From: Micromonospora inositola
Lineage (GTDB): Bacteria; Actinomycetota; Actinomycetes; Mycobacteriales; Micromonosporaceae
Assembly: GCF_900090285.1 (NCBI RefSeq)
Contig: NZ_LT607754.1
Span: 1,364,001-1,428,000, forward strand
Direction: 5' to 3'
Length of the DNA: 64,000 nt
The translations under genes and the position numbers were made by a program. The notes under the pieces are model-generated. The model did not search any database. It was not told where the DNA came from and worked only from the letters and a program-made list of their open reading frames with translations. Positions 21,530 to 30,404 of this stretch are shown one piece after another. Every line of letters starts with the position of its first letter. Positions within the stretch are counted from its first letter, which is position 1.

Positions 21530-21617
21530 CATGCGATATGACCATGCTCACGTCGGTCGCGCGCATCGTCCCAGATCACCCGGCCGGCGGGAAAGGTCGA
21601 TCGCGTACCCTTTCCCC

Positions 21618-21875
21618 GTGCCAGAAGAGCAACCGCCGCGGCCCGAACCGCTCGACCCCCCGATGGTGCCGATCGCCGTCGCCGGGCTGGTCGTCTGGGC
21701 GGTGGTCGGGCTCGTCCTGCTGATCTTCTGCCGCGGTTGGCTCACCGAGCACGGGCACCAGAACTGGCTCTGGACCTGCCTGGCCGGATTCCTGTGGGGT
21801 TTTCCCGGTCTCGCGGTGATGATGCGGCACGACGCCAACCGGCGGCGCCGCCGGGCGGCGGCCGGTCAGGACTGA
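21618..21875 (+). CDS. DUF2530 domain-containing membrane protein
   Basis: 85 aa from GTG at 21618 (VPEEQPPRPEPLDPPMVP). Two hydrophobic segments (VAGLVVWAVVGLVLLIF and the later LWTCLAGFLWGFPGLAV) and a basic tail RRRRRAAAG. This is the small actinobacterial DUF2530 family of unknown function. Convergent with the DUF3027 gene, with 3 bp between stops. Confidence 0.82.
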   Translation: MPEEQPPRPEPLDPPMVPIAVAGLVVWAVVGLVLLIFCRGWLTEHGHQNWLWTCLAGFLWGFPGLAVMMRHDANRRRRRAAAGQD

Positions 21876-21878
21876 CGC

Positions 21879-22718
21879 TCAGGAGTGGCCGTACGGCTCC
21901 GCCGGCTCGGCGGACTCCACCGAGCCCGGGGCCCGGCTGACCGACACGGCCTCGACCGCGCTGTCGTCGTAGACGGTGGGCAGCTCGTCGACCGGGGTCT
22001 CGCCCGCCTCCACCAGCGTCTCCGAGTGGGCGCCGCAGCCGTGGTCGGCACTCACCACCCGGCCGTCGTCGGGGGCGTAGAAGTTGCCGCAGGCGCCGAA
22101 GGACTGCCGGAGCGCACCGGCGAGCGGCAGGTAGAACCCGCAGGTGCCGCAGCGAGCGGCGGCCGGCGCGGCCATCGAGATCGGGGCGGAGGGGCCGTGG
22201 TCGCCGTCGTACCAGCGCTGGGCGGCCTCGGCGCGGCCCTCGCGGGAGAGCACCCGGGGGCGGCCCAGGCCCAGCTCCCAGGCGGTCTCCTCGACGGCCG
22301 GGTCGTCGGAGAGCAGGTAGCCGGGGGCCAGCCGCTCGTCGTCGGCCGGGGTGGGCAGCAGGTCGCCGGGGCCGAGATCGCCCGGCTTGAGCCGCTCCTG
22401 CCAGGGCAGCCAGCCGGGGGCGAGCAGCGCGTCGGCGCCGGGCAGCAGGACCGTCTCGCAGACGGTGACGTGCCGGCTGCGCGGCACCCGGGTCACCGTG
22501 ACGGCCCAGCGCCAGCCGCGGTAGCCGGCCAGCCGGCACTCGAAGTAGTGCGTGACGAGCCGGTCGCCCTCGGCGACGGCCTGCAGGTGGTCGCCGACGT
22601 CGGCGGGGTCCACCTCGATGATGCCGGCGCGGGCCACCTCGACGGCGGCGGCGCAGACCTGGTCGAGGCGGGCGGCACGGGCGGAGGCGGGCCTGGTCAC
22701 CCGCCCATTGTTCCCCAT
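21879..22718 (-). CDS. DUF3027 domain-containing protein
   Basis: 279 aa from ATG at 22718 (an internal GTG at 22700, VTRPASARAARLD, is also possible). Conserved features: WRWAVTVTRVPRSRHVTVCE, VLLPGADALLAPGWLPW, and a cysteine cluster ARCGTCGFYLPL with FGACGNFYAPDDGRVV and DHGCGAHSE, consistent with a zinc-binding site. The family is actinobacterial and uncharacterised; it often sits near cold-shock or MFS genes. Divergent from the MFS gene at 22806. Confidence 0.88.
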   Translation of the reverse strand: MGNNGRVTRPASARAARLDQVCAAAVEVARAGIIEVDPADVGDHLQAVAEGDRLVTHYFECRLAGYRGWRWAVTVTRVPRSRHVTVCETVLLPGADALLAPGWLPWQERLKPGDLGPGDLLPTPADDERLAPGYLLSDDPAVEETAWELGLGRPRVLSREGRAEAAQRWYDGDHGPSAPISMAAPAAARCGTCGFYLPLAGALRQSFGACGNFYAPDDGRVVSADHGCGAHSETLVEAGETPVDELPTVYDDSAVEAVSVSRAPGSVESAEPAEPYGHS

Positions 22719-22805
22719 GCCCACGGTCGACTGACAGGGACTCCCCGGAGTAGTTCTCCCCGGGTGGCGCGGCACACGTGGATCAGATGGGCGAGGATGG
22801 TGCAC

Positions 22806-24431
22806 ATGCCGCTGTCCTCCCGCTCCGGGCGGTCCGTCCTCGGGCGGACCGTCGGCACGGGCATCCGCGCCACCCGCCTGCTGGTCCGCGGCTCGGTCAC
22901 CAGCGGACGGTGGATGACCCGCCGGGCCGGCCGGGCCCGGGCGCGCAGCGCGGGCCACGAGGTCGGCATGGTCCGCCTCTTCGACCTGCACGCCCTCTCC
23001 TGCGCCGGGGACACCCTGATCGCGATCGGCCTGGCCGGGACGATCTTCTTCGACGTACCGCTCGGCGAGGCCCGCAACAAGGTCGCGCTCTACCTGCTCG
23101 TGACGATGGTGCCGTTCGCCATGCTCGCGCCGGTGGTCGGGCCACTGCTCGACCACTTCCGGCACGGCCGCCGGTACGCCCTGGCGGCCACCATGCTGGG
23201 CCGGGCCTTCCTCGCCTGGTTGATCTCCGACTACATCGGCAGCTTCGGCCTGTACCCGGCCGCGTTCGGCGTCCTCGCCCTCTCCCGCGCGTACGGCGTG
23301 GCCCGCTCGGCGGCCGTGCCCCGGCTGCTGCCCGAGGGGGTCGGGCTGTCCCAGGTCGGCGCCCGGGCCAGCGTCTACGGCACGGTGGCCGGGGCGCTGG
23401 TCGCCCCGATCGGGCTGGGCGCGTTCTGGTTCGGGGCGCAGTGGCCGCTCCGGGTGGCCTCGGTGATCTTCCTGGTCGGCATGGTGATCTCGCTGCGCCT
23501 GCCGCCACGCGCCGACTCGGAGCCGCCGGAGCGGGTGCCCCAACCGCTGCGGGCGCTGCGCCGGCGGGACGGGGAACGGCCACTGGGCCGGGGCCGGCCG
23601 GCCGGGCGGCTGGTGATCGCCACGCTGATCGGGGCGGCGGCGCTGCGCGGGCTGTACGGCTTCCTGCTGCTCTTCCTCGCCTTCGCCATCAAGGCGGGCG
23701 ACCTGACCACCGACTTCTTCGGCCGCACGCTGGGCGCCCAAGGCGCGCTGGGCCTGGTCGGCGGCGCCCTGGCCGTGGGGAGCTTCCTGGCCACCGCGGT
23801 CGGCACCCGGCTGCGCATCCACCGACCGACCGCGATCCAGTCCAGCGGCATGATCATCGTGGCCGGCGTCGCGGTCCTCGCCGCGCTGAAGTTCTCGCTG
23901 CCCATGGTGGCGCTGCTCTGCCTGGTGGCCGCCCTGTTCAGCGGGATCGCCAAGCTCGCGGTCGACGCGTCGATCCAGGAGCGGATCCCGGAGCGGCTGC
24001 GGGCGAGCTCGTTCGCCCACTCGGAGACCGCGCTGATGCTCGCCTTCGTGGCCGGCGGCGGGCTCGGTCTGGTCCCCTTCACCGGCCGGATCGGGGTCGC
24101 GGTGGCGGCCGGCGTCGCGGCCCTGGTGGCCACGCGTGGCCTGGTGGTGGCCGGTCGGCTGCGCAACGAGCGGCTGGTCGGCCGGCCACTCGGTGACGAC
24201 GAACTGGCCGCCGAGCAGACCGGCCCGCTCGGGACCGACCATCCGCAGGCCGGGTTCGCCGATCCCGCGCCGACCTCGCCGGCACCGCCTCAGTGCGGTA
24301 CGCCGGCACCGGTCGACGACGACGGTCTGGCGCCACCGGGCTACCACATCTACCGCCCCTCCTCCTCGGTCGGCGGGCCGGGCGGGGCCGAGGACGAGAA
24401 CCGGCGGGAGCCCCGGGGACCGGTGGCGTGA
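22806..24431 (+). CDS. MFS transporter
   Basis: 541 aa from ATG at 22806; GAGG ends 9 nt upstream, whereas the ATG at 22797 and GTG at 22800 are too close to it. A basic N-terminus of about 50 residues leads into about 12 hydrophobic segments (first LSCAGDTLIAIGLAGTIFF). The C-terminal 80 residues are a proline-rich cytoplasmic tail ending in charged residues. Substrate unknown. The last codons overlap the start of mqnB by 4 nt, so the two are translationally coupled. Confidence 0.85.
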   Translation: MPLSSRSGRSVLGRTVGTGIRATRLLVRGSVTSGRWMTRRAGRARARSAGHEVGMVRLFDLHALSCAGDTLIAIGLAGTIFFDVPLGEARNKVALYLLVTMVPFAMLAPVVGPLLDHFRHGRRYALAATMLGRAFLAWLISDYIGSFGLYPAAFGVLALSRAYGVARSAAVPRLLPEGVGLSQVGARASVYGTVAGALVAPIGLGAFWFGAQWPLRVASVIFLVGMVISLRLPPRADSEPPERVPQPLRALRRRDGERPLGRGRPAGRLVIATLIGAAALRGLYGFLLLFLAFAIKAGDLTTDFFGRTLGAQGALGLVGGALAVGSFLATAVGTRLRIHRPTAIQSSGMIIVAGVAVLAALKFSLPMVALLCLVAALFSGIAKLAVDASIQERIPERLRASSFAHSETALMLAFVAGGGLGLVPFTGRIGVAVAAGVAALVATRGLVVAGRLRNERLVGRPLGDDELAAEQTGPLGTDHPQAGFADPAPTSPAPPQCGTPAPVDDDGLAPPGYHIYRPSSSVGGPGGAEDENRREPRGPVA

Positions 24432-25078
24432 GCGGTCTGCTGGTGGTGACGGCCGTGCCGGCCGAGGCGGCGGCGCTCCTGGCGGGCCTCACCGAGCCCA
24501 CCGTGACGGTCGTCCCGGTCGGGGTGGGCCCGGCGGTCGCCGGCGCCGCCACCGCCCGGCTGCTCGCGCTGGCCGAGGCGGCCGGGCGGCCGTACCGGGC
24601 GGTGGTGAGCGCCGGGATCGCCGGCGGCTTCGCCGGCCGGGTGGTGGTCGGCGGGACCGTGCTGGCGACCCGCAGCGTGGCGGCGGACCTGGGCGCCGAG
24701 TCGCCGGAGGGCTTCATCCCGGTCGACGAGCTGGGCATGCCGGCGGAGCTGCTGGGTGGCGGGGTTGCCGTCCCCGCCGACCCTGGGCTGCTCGGGGCGC
24801 TGCGGACGGCGCTGCCGGCGGCGGCGGTCGGCGCGGTGCTCACGGTCAGCACGGTGACGGGCACGGTCGCGAGCACCGAGGCGTTGGCCGACCGGCACCC
24901 CGACGCGGTGGCCGAGGCCATGGAGGGGTACGGCGTCGCCGTCGCCGCCGCTCAGGCCGGCCTGCCCTTCGCCGAGCTGCGGACGGTGTCGAACCCGATC
25001 GGACCGCGGGACCGGGGCGCCTGGCGGATGAAGGAGGCCTTCGCCGCCCTCACCGCGGCGGCCGCCGCCCTGCGCTGA
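24428..25078 (+). CDS. mqnB: Futalosine hydrolase
   Basis: 216 aa from GTG at 24428, overlapping the MFS stop (GTGA). Nucleoside phosphorylase-like fold: VVTAVPAEAAALLAG at the start, VVSAGIAGGFAGRV, and the late AMEGYGVAVAAAQAGLPFAE with LRTVSNPIGPRD, which carries the Glu and Asp of the active site in the MTAN/MqnB family. Reaction: futalosine to dehypoxanthine futalosine plus hypoxanthine, step two of the futalosine menaquinone pathway. mqnD is 0.9 kb downstream. Its 3' end overlaps the convergent XRE-GNAT gene by 29 bp. Confidence 0.92.
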   Translation: MSGLLVVTAVPAEAAALLAGLTEPTVTVVPVGVGPAVAGAATARLLALAEAAGRPYRAVVSAGIAGGFAGRVVVGGTVLATRSVAADLGAESPEGFIPVDELGMPAELLGGGVAVPADPGLLGALRTALPAAAVGAVLTVSTVTGTVASTEALADRHPDAVAEAMEGYGVAVAAAQAGLPFAELRTVSNPIGPRDRGAWRMKEAFAALTAAAAALR

Positions 25079-25580
25079 CCGGCCGTTCCCACCGCAGCGC
25101 CGACGGCCGGCCCCACTCGGCCTCGAAACCGCACGCGATCAGGAAGCCGACGCCGCCGAACTGCGCGATGGCGTGGACGGTGGCGACACCGAGGTGGTCC
25201 ATCTCGGCGTGAAGCGCTTCGACCAGCTGGCGTCCGACACCCAGCAGACGGTGCGCCGGGTCGATCAGGACCCCGTCGAGCACCAGCTCCCGCCGGTCGT
25301 CCAGGTCGTGCCCGAGCAGCAGGTCGACACTGCGCTCGTGCGCCCGTAGCTCGCCGACCAACTCGCCGTCGGGCAGCTCGGCGAGGAACCGCCACGACGT
25401 CGCGGGGAGGCCACCGCCCGTGAGGCGCGTCGGGTCGGCTGTCCGGCCCGACTCGATCCGGGCGATCGTCGCCTGCGGCACCCCGGACCGCTCGGCCAGT
25501 TGTCGCTGGCTCAGGTCGGCCTGGCGGCGCAGCGCCCGCAGCGTTCCCCCGAGGTCGACTCGTGGCCCGAATTCCCGCAC
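25050..25580 (-). CDS. XRE helix-turn-helix fused to GNAT-like acetyltransferase domain
   Basis: 176 aa from GTG at 25580 (VREFGPRVDLGGTLRALRRQ); the frame is open to an ATG at 25682, so the start is uncertain. Residues about 11-50 are an XRE-type HTH (RQADLSQRQLAERSGVPQAT, then IARIESGRT). The remainder resembles a GNAT domain: VLDGVLIDPAHRLLGVGRQL (acetyl-CoA loop region) and VHAIAQFGGVGFLIACGFEA. Function unknown; it may be a self-contained regulator-acetyltransferase. It overlaps mqnB on the other strand by 29 bp, with stops crossing. Confidence 0.65.
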   Translation of the reverse strand: MREFGPRVDLGGTLRALRRQADLSQRQLAERSGVPQATIARIESGRTADPTRLTGGGLPATSWRFLAELPDGELVGELRAHERSVDLLLGHDLDDRRELVLDGVLIDPAHRLLGVGRQLVEALHAEMDHLGVATVHAIAQFGGVGFLIACGFEAEWGRPSALRWERPVSAGRRPPR

Positions 25581-25630
25581 ACCGCCATGCTCCGGCCCGC
25601 CTCGCCCGCCTTCAACACCCGCCGGGATCC

Positions 25631-25663
25631 TGTGGACAAGCCTGTGGGCAAGCCTGTGGAAAA
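25631..25663. repeat. Three DnaA-box-like 9-mers at 12-bp spacing
   Basis: TGTGGACAA (25631), TGTGGGCAA (25643) and TGTGGAAAA (25655) repeat every 12 bp. The first is the exact complement of the actinobacterial DnaA box TTGTCCACA; the others differ by one base each. Confidence 0.5.
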
Positions 25664-25700
25664 CGGCCAACGCTGGGGACAACGATGTGGTGACGACCTG

Positions 25701-25795
25701 CTACGAGGCTGATGACGTGGATGACTCACCCCATCCACCAGCCGGCCCGACCGGCAGCCGAGCCCCCTGATCCATCTACGTCATCAGCTTCGTAG
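25701..25795. repeat. Inverted repeat in the mqnB-mqnD gap
   Basis: Arms 25701-25724 (starting CTACGAGGCTGATGACGT) and 25772-25795 match in 21 of 24 positions as inverted copies, with a 47-bp spacer. The core GCTGATGACGT resembles the palindromic element found at 33600 and 38048. No gene is supported between 25683 and 25998 beyond this. Confidence 0.6.
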
Positions 25796-25998
25796 CGTCC
25801 GAGGTAGACAACTGCATCGAAGCCCAGGGCGACGACGCCGACGGTCCGATCGGCGGCTGCCGAAGGCCGGGACGGCCGCCGACGAAGAGCCGGGGTGACG
25901 GCGGGCGGGCCGACGGCGGCGGGCGAGCCGGCAGCGGGCCGGCCGGCGGCGGGCGGGCGGGCCGACGGCCGGGAGGGGGGCGGGGCTAACGTGGGGGC

Positions 25999-26829
25999 GT
26001 GGCGCTCTCTCTGGCGATCTCGCCCTGCCCCAACGACACGTTCGTCTTCGACGCCCTGGTGCACGGGCGGGTGCCCGGCGCCCCGCCGGTCGAGGTGACC
26101 TACGCCGACGTGGACGTCACCAACACGGCCGCCGAGCGAGGGGCGTTCGACCTGGTCAAGGTGAGTTACGCGGCGCTGCCCTGGCTCCTGGACGACTACC
26201 ACCTGCTGCCCTGCGGCGGGGCGCTCGGCCGCGGCTGCGGCCCGCTCGTGCTCACCCGGGGCGACCGGACCGACCTCTCCGGTGCGACCGTCGCGGTGCC
26301 CGGCGAGCGGACCACGGCGTACCTGCTCTTCCGGCTCTGGTCGGCGGAGCGGCCGCCGGCGCGCATCGAGGTGGTGCCGTTCCACGAGATCATGCCGGGT
26401 GTCGCCGCCGGCCGGTACGACGCCGGACTGGTGATCCACGAGGCCCGGTTCACCTACCCGCGGCACGGGCTGACCGCCCTGGTCGACCTCGGCGAGTGGT
26501 GGGAGGGCGACACCGGCCTGCCGATCCCGCTCGGGGCGATCCTGGCCCGCAAGGGCACGGTCGACCCGGTCGAGGCCGCCGCCTGGATCCGCGAGTCGGT
26601 ACGCCAGGCGTGGGCCGCCCCGGAGGCCAGCCGGGAGTACGTGCTCTCCCACGCGCAGGAGATGGAGCCCGACGTGGTGGACCGGCACATCGGCCTCTAC
26701 GTCAACGAATTCACCGCCGACCTGGGAGAGGCCGGCTTCGCCGCCGTCGAGGCGCTGCTGGGCCGGGCCACCGACGCCGGGCTCGTCCCTCAGACCTCCA
26801 GCTCGCGGGCCACCGCGTGGACCAGCTGA
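25999..26829 (+). CDS. mqnD: 1,4-dihydroxy-6-naphthoate synthase
   Basis: 276 aa from GTG at 25999. Periplasmic-binding-protein-like fold of the MqnA/MqnD family: VALSLAISPCPNDTFVFDAL at the start, TYADVDVTNTAAERGAFDLV, PGERTTAYLLFRLW, and EWWEGDTGLPIPLGAILARK. The SPCPNDTF start and D-x-x-x-L-N/T pattern mark MqnD. Reaction: cyclic dehypoxanthine futalosine to 1,4-dihydroxy-6-naphthoate. Its 3' end overlaps the convergent cold-shock gene by 40 bp. Confidence 0.94.
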   Translation: MALSLAISPCPNDTFVFDALVHGRVPGAPPVEVTYADVDVTNTAAERGAFDLVKVSYAALPWLLDDYHLLPCGGALGRGCGPLVLTRGDRTDLSGATVAVPGERTTAYLLFRLWSAERPPARIEVVPFHEIMPGVAAGRYDAGLVIHEARFTYPRHGLTALVDLGEWWEGDTGLPIPLGAILARKGTVDPVEAAAWIRESVRQAWAAPEASREYVLSHAQEMEPDVVDRHIGLYVNEFTADLGEAGFAAVEALLGRATDAGLVPQTSSSRATAWTS

Positions 26830-27176
26830 GCGACCTTCTGCGCGGTCTTCTTGTCCGGGAAGCGGCCCCGGCGCAGGTCCGGCTGGACCTTCGCCTCCAG
26901 CACCTTGATCATGTCTTCGACCAGGCCGTGCAGCTCCTCGGCCGGCCGGCGGCGCAGCTCCGCCACGGACGGCGGCGCCTCCAGCAGCTTGACCCCCATC
27001 GCCTGGGCGCCCCGGCGGCTGTCGACCACGCTGAAGTCGATCCGCTGACCACCCTTCAGGTCGGCGACGCCCGCCGGCAGCGCGCCCTTGGGCAGGAACA
27101 CGTCGCCGCCCTCGTCACTGGTGACGAACCCGTATCCCTTGGCCGCGTCGTACCACTTCACTCGACCCGTCGGCAC
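26790..27176 (-). CDS. Cold-shock domain protein with C-terminal extension
   Basis: 128 aa. The cold-shock domain fills residues 1-67: VKWYDAAKGYGFVTSDEG holds RNP1 (KGYGFV) and GDVFLPKGAL holds the RNP2-like segment. A helical tail of about 60 residues (SVAELRRRPAEELHGLVEDM) follows and is typical of the actinobacterial long CspB-like proteins. Predicted single-stranded nucleic acid binding, RNA chaperone. Convergent overlap with mqnD. Confidence 0.92.
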   Translation of the reverse strand: MPTGRVKWYDAAKGYGFVTSDEGGDVFLPKGALPAGVADLKGGQRIDFSVVDSRRGAQAMGVKLLEAPPSVAELRRRPAEELHGLVEDMIKVLEAKVQPDLRRGRFPDKKTAQKVAQLVHAVARELEV

Positions 27177-27203
27177 CTGAAACCCCTGCTTCGCTCGAAA
27201 CGT

Positions 27204-27827
27204 CTACTGCTCCAAGGCTAGCCCGATGATCCGGTCCAGCGCCGCCGGGAATCCGGTGAGATCATCCAGCACCAGGTACGCCCCGGCGGCCGACAACTCC
27301 GCCGGCGAACACGGCCCGGTCGCCACTCCCACACCCGGGATGCCCGCCGCCTCCGCCGCCGCCATGTCCGCCACGTGGTCCCCGACGTAGAGGGTGGCCC
27401 CGTGCTCCCGCAGCGCGGTTGCCTTCTCCTCCGCGAACAGGTCCCCGGCCAGCTCGTCGACCGCCAGCCCCAGATGGTCCAGGTGCAGCTTCGCCAAACG
27501 GCCGATCTTCGAGGTCACCACCATGACCCGACCGCCGCGCGCGTGCACCGCCTGGATCGCCGCCTCCGCGCCGGGCATCGGCAGGGTCGGCGTGATCGCG
27601 TACGCCGGGTAGAGCTCCCGGAACGCGGTCACCGCATCCTCCACCCGCTCCGGCGGGAACCAACGGGCGATCTCGGTACGCAGCGGCGGGCCCAGCCGGG
27701 ACACCGCCGCGTCGGCGTCCACGTGCACACCGGTCCGCGCGGTCAGGGCCCGGTAGGCCGCCGCGATGCCGGGACGCGAGTCGACCAGGGTCATGTCGAG
27801 ATCGAATCCGACCATCAGTGGGGGCAT
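27204..27827 (-). CDS. HAD family hydrolase
   Basis: 207 aa from ATG at 27827 (MPPLMVGFDLDMTLVDSRPG). HAD motif I is DLDMTLVDS, motif II is VMVVTSKIG, the lysine of motif III is near KATALREHG, and motif IV is YVGDHVADMAAAEAAGI. Phosphoglycolate phosphatase-like cap type. Substrate unknown. Confidence 0.88.
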   Translation of the reverse strand: MPPLMVGFDLDMTLVDSRPGIAAAYRALTARTGVHVDADAAVSRLGPPLRTEIARWFPPERVEDAVTAFRELYPAYAITPTLPMPGAEAAIQAVHARGGRVMVVTSKIGRLAKLHLDHLGLAVDELAGDLFAEEKATALREHGATLYVGDHVADMAAAEAAGIPGVGVATGPCSPAELSAAGAYLVLDDLTGFPAALDRIIGLALEQ

Positions 27828-27920
27828 GTCGAGAACGTACCCGGCCAACCGCGGCCAACCCCGGCGAGCCGGACGTCCGAGGGGCGGGACCGGCCCCGGC
27901 CGGGCTAGCGTGGAACGACG

Positions 27921-30395
27921 ATGACCACCTCACTCGCCGACCAGCTGCGGACCCTCCCCGACGAGGCCCTCGCCGCCCTGCTCCAACTGCGGCCGGACCT
28001 CGTCGTGCCGGTGCCCGCCGACGTCTCCGCGCTGGCGATCCGCGCCCAGTCCCGGGTCTCCGTGGCCCGCGCCCTCGACGGGCTGGACCAGTTCACCCTC
28101 CAGATCCTGGACGCCGCCCGGCTCACCCGTGACCCCGGCTCCGGGGGCACCGCCACCGCGGCGATCCTGGCGATGGCCACCGCCGGCCCGCACCCGCCCG
28201 CCCCGACCGCCGTCCGTGCCGCGGTGCAGAAGCTCCGCGCGCTCTTCCTGCTGTACGGCCCCGAGCACGACCTGCGCGTGGTGGCCGGCGTCGACGAGGT
28301 GGCCCCGTACCCGGCGGGGCTGGGCCGACCGGCGGCGGAGCTGGACCCGCGGACGGCGGCCCTCTGCGCGGACCCGGCGAAGCTGCGGCGCACGCTGCTG
28401 GCCGCACCCCCCTCGGCCCGGGCGATCCTGGACCGGCTCGCGGCCGGCCCGCCGGTGGGCAGCGTGCCGCCGGGAGCGCTGCAGGCCCCCGCGGTCGGCG
28501 CGGAGGACAGCCTGCCCCCGGACACCACCAACGGCGGCGCGCCGACCGGCTCCCCGATTCGCTGGCTGGTCGACCACCGGCTGCTCGTCCGGGTGTCGGG
28601 CGGCAAGAACGGTGGCACCGTCGAACTTCCCCGCGAGGTGGGGCTGCTGCTGCGTCGGGACAGTGGCCCGCTCGGCCCGCTGCGCACCAGCCCACCCCGG
28701 GTGTCGAGCCCGCCGCGGGAGCCGAAGGCCGTCGACTCCGCCGGGACGGGGCAGACCATGGAGGTGGTACGCCACACCGAGGCGCTGCTGGAGGCGCTCG
28801 CCGCCGAGCCGGCCCCGGTGCTCCGCTCCGGCGGCGTCGGCGTCCGCGACCTGCGCCGGCTGGCCCGGGGACTCGGCCTGGACGACCCGACGACCGCGCT
28901 GCTCTTCGAGGTGGCGTACGCGGCCGGGCTGCTCGGGGAACTCGACCTGACCGGCAGCGCCACCACCCGGTACGGCGGCGACCAGCAGGTCCTGCCCACC
29001 GGCGGGTACGAGGTGTGGCGGGCCACTTCGCTCGCGCACCGCTGGGAGCAGTTGGCCCGGGCCTGGCTGACCATGACCCGTCAGGCGGGCCTGGTGGGGC
29101 AGCGGGACGACCGGGACCGGCCGATCTCGGTGCTCTCCGCCGAGGCGGAACGGGCCGGCGCGCCGGCCGCCCGCCGGGCCGTGCTGGGGGTGCTGGCCGA
29201 CCTGGAACCGGCGACCGCGCCCACCCCGGACGAGGTGCTGGAGCTGTTGGACTGGCGGACGCCCCGACGCGCCCGGGGCCGGGAGACCGCGCACCGGGAG
29301 GTGCTGGCCGAGGCGGCCCAGCTCGGCGTGACCGGGCTCGGCGCGCTCACCTCGTACGGGCGGCTGCTGCTGTCCGACGTGGCCGAGGCGGACGAGCGGG
29401 GCGCGGACGACCCGCTCGGGCTGCGCTCCGACGCCGAGTCGGGCGAGCCGTCCACCGCGGTACGCGCGCTGGACGCCCTGCTCCCCGCCCCGGTCGACCA
29501 TTTCCTGGTGCAGGCCGACCTGACCGTGGTGGTGCCCGGCCCGCCCGACCCGGCGCTCGCCGCCGAGCTGGAGGTGGTGGCCGAGCACGAGTCGGCGGGC
29601 GGGGCGAGCGTGCACCGGGTCACCACGGCCAGCGTCCGGCGTGCCCTGGACGCCGGCTACTCGGCCGACGACCTGCACAAGCTGTTCCGCCGCCGGTCGC
29701 GTACCCCGGTGCCGCAGGGCCTGACGTACCTGGTGGACGACGTGGCGCGCAAGCACGGCGGGCTGCGGGTCGGCTCCGCCGGCGGTTACGTCCGCAGCGA
29801 CGACGAGGCGCTGCTCACCGAGGTGCTGGCCGACCGGCGGCTGGAGTCGCTGGCGTTCCGCCGGCTGGCCCCGACGGTGCTCTCCACCCCGTACCAGGTG
29901 CAGCGGATGCTGGTCGCGCTGCGCGACGCCGGCTACGCCCCGGTGCCGGAGGACGCCAGCGGCGCGACGGTGCTGGCCCGGCCGAAGACCCGGCGGGCGC
30001 CGGCCCGGGTGCCCGTGTCGACCCGGACCCTCGACCCGCTGGCGGCGCCGAAGCTGCCGCTGCCCCGGCTGCGCGGCGTGGTGGAGCAGATCCGGCGCGG
30101 CGAGGCGGCGGCGCGGGCGGCCCGGCGGGCCCCGGCGGTGGTCCGCGGCGGCGCGGCGCACACCGGGCCGGCGCCGGCGCACGGGCACAGCGAGGCGCTG
30201 GCCGTGCTCCAGCAGGCGATCCGCGACAAGGCGCTGGTCTGGGTCGGGTACGTCGACGCGCACGGGGCGACCGCGTCCCGGCTGGTCCGGCCGGTGTCGA
30301 TGGGAGCGGGCTACCTGCGCGCGGAGGACGAGCGGACGGAGATGCTGCACACCTTCGCGCTGCACCGGATCACCGCGGCGGTGCTGGAGGATTGA
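27921..30395 (+). CDS. Helicase-associated (Helicase_C_3) protein, XPB partner
   Basis: 824 aa. The N-terminal part (SLADQLRTLPDEALAALLQL) and the central winged-helix-like regions match the actinobacterial family encoded beside XPB (Rv0862c next to Rv0861c in Mycobacterium tuberculosis). A Helicase_C_3-type region lies at about 480-700 (DHFLVQADLTVVVPGPPD) and a WYL-like beta region is at the C-terminus (DKALVWVGYVDAHGATASR). It has no Walker motifs, so it is probably an accessory DNA-binding partner of the helicase encoded 1.4 kb downstream. Confidence 0.85.
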   Translation: MTTSLADQLRTLPDEALAALLQLRPDLVVPVPADVSALAIRAQSRVSVARALDGLDQFTLQILDAARLTRDPGSGGTATAAILAMATAGPHPPAPTAVRAAVQKLRALFLLYGPEHDLRVVAGVDEVAPYPAGLGRPAAELDPRTAALCADPAKLRRTLLAAPPSARAILDRLAAGPPVGSVPPGALQAPAVGAEDSLPPDTTNGGAPTGSPIRWLVDHRLLVRVSGGKNGGTVELPREVGLLLRRDSGPLGPLRTSPPRVSSPPREPKAVDSAGTGQTMEVVRHTEALLEALAAEPAPVLRSGGVGVRDLRRLARGLGLDDPTTALLFEVAYAAGLLGELDLTGSATTRYGGDQQVLPTGGYEVWRATSLAHRWEQLARAWLTMTRQAGLVGQRDDRDRPISVLSAEAERAGAPAARRAVLGVLADLEPATAPTPDEVLELLDWRTPRRARGRETAHREVLAEAAQLGVTGLGALTSYGRLLLSDVAEADERGADDPLGLRSDAESGEPSTAVRALDALLPAPVDHFLVQADLTVVVPGPPDPALAAELEVVAEHESAGGASVHRVTTASVRRALDAGYSADDLHKLFRRRSRTPVPQGLTYLVDDVARKHGGLRVGSAGGYVRSDDEALLTEVLADRRLESLAFRRLAPTVLSTPYQVQRMLVALRDAGYAPVPEDASGATVLARPKTRRAPARVPVSTRTLDPLAAPKLPLPRLRGVVEQIRRGEAAARAARRAPAVVRGGAAHTGPAPAHGHSEALAVLQQAIRDKALVWVGYVDAHGATASRLVRPVSMGAGYLRAEDERTEMLHTFALHRITAAVLED

Positions 30396-30404
30396 GCCGG
30401 CCGG

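Noticed and set aside
22900..24347. Upstream extension of the DUF3027 frame across the divergent MFS gene
   Set aside because: The extension is antisense to the MFS gene and lacks similarity; the DUF3027 start near 22718 has the expected N-terminus.
25631..25663. Replication origin
   Set aside because: Only three boxes, no AT-rich stretch and no dnaA, dnaN or parAB nearby.
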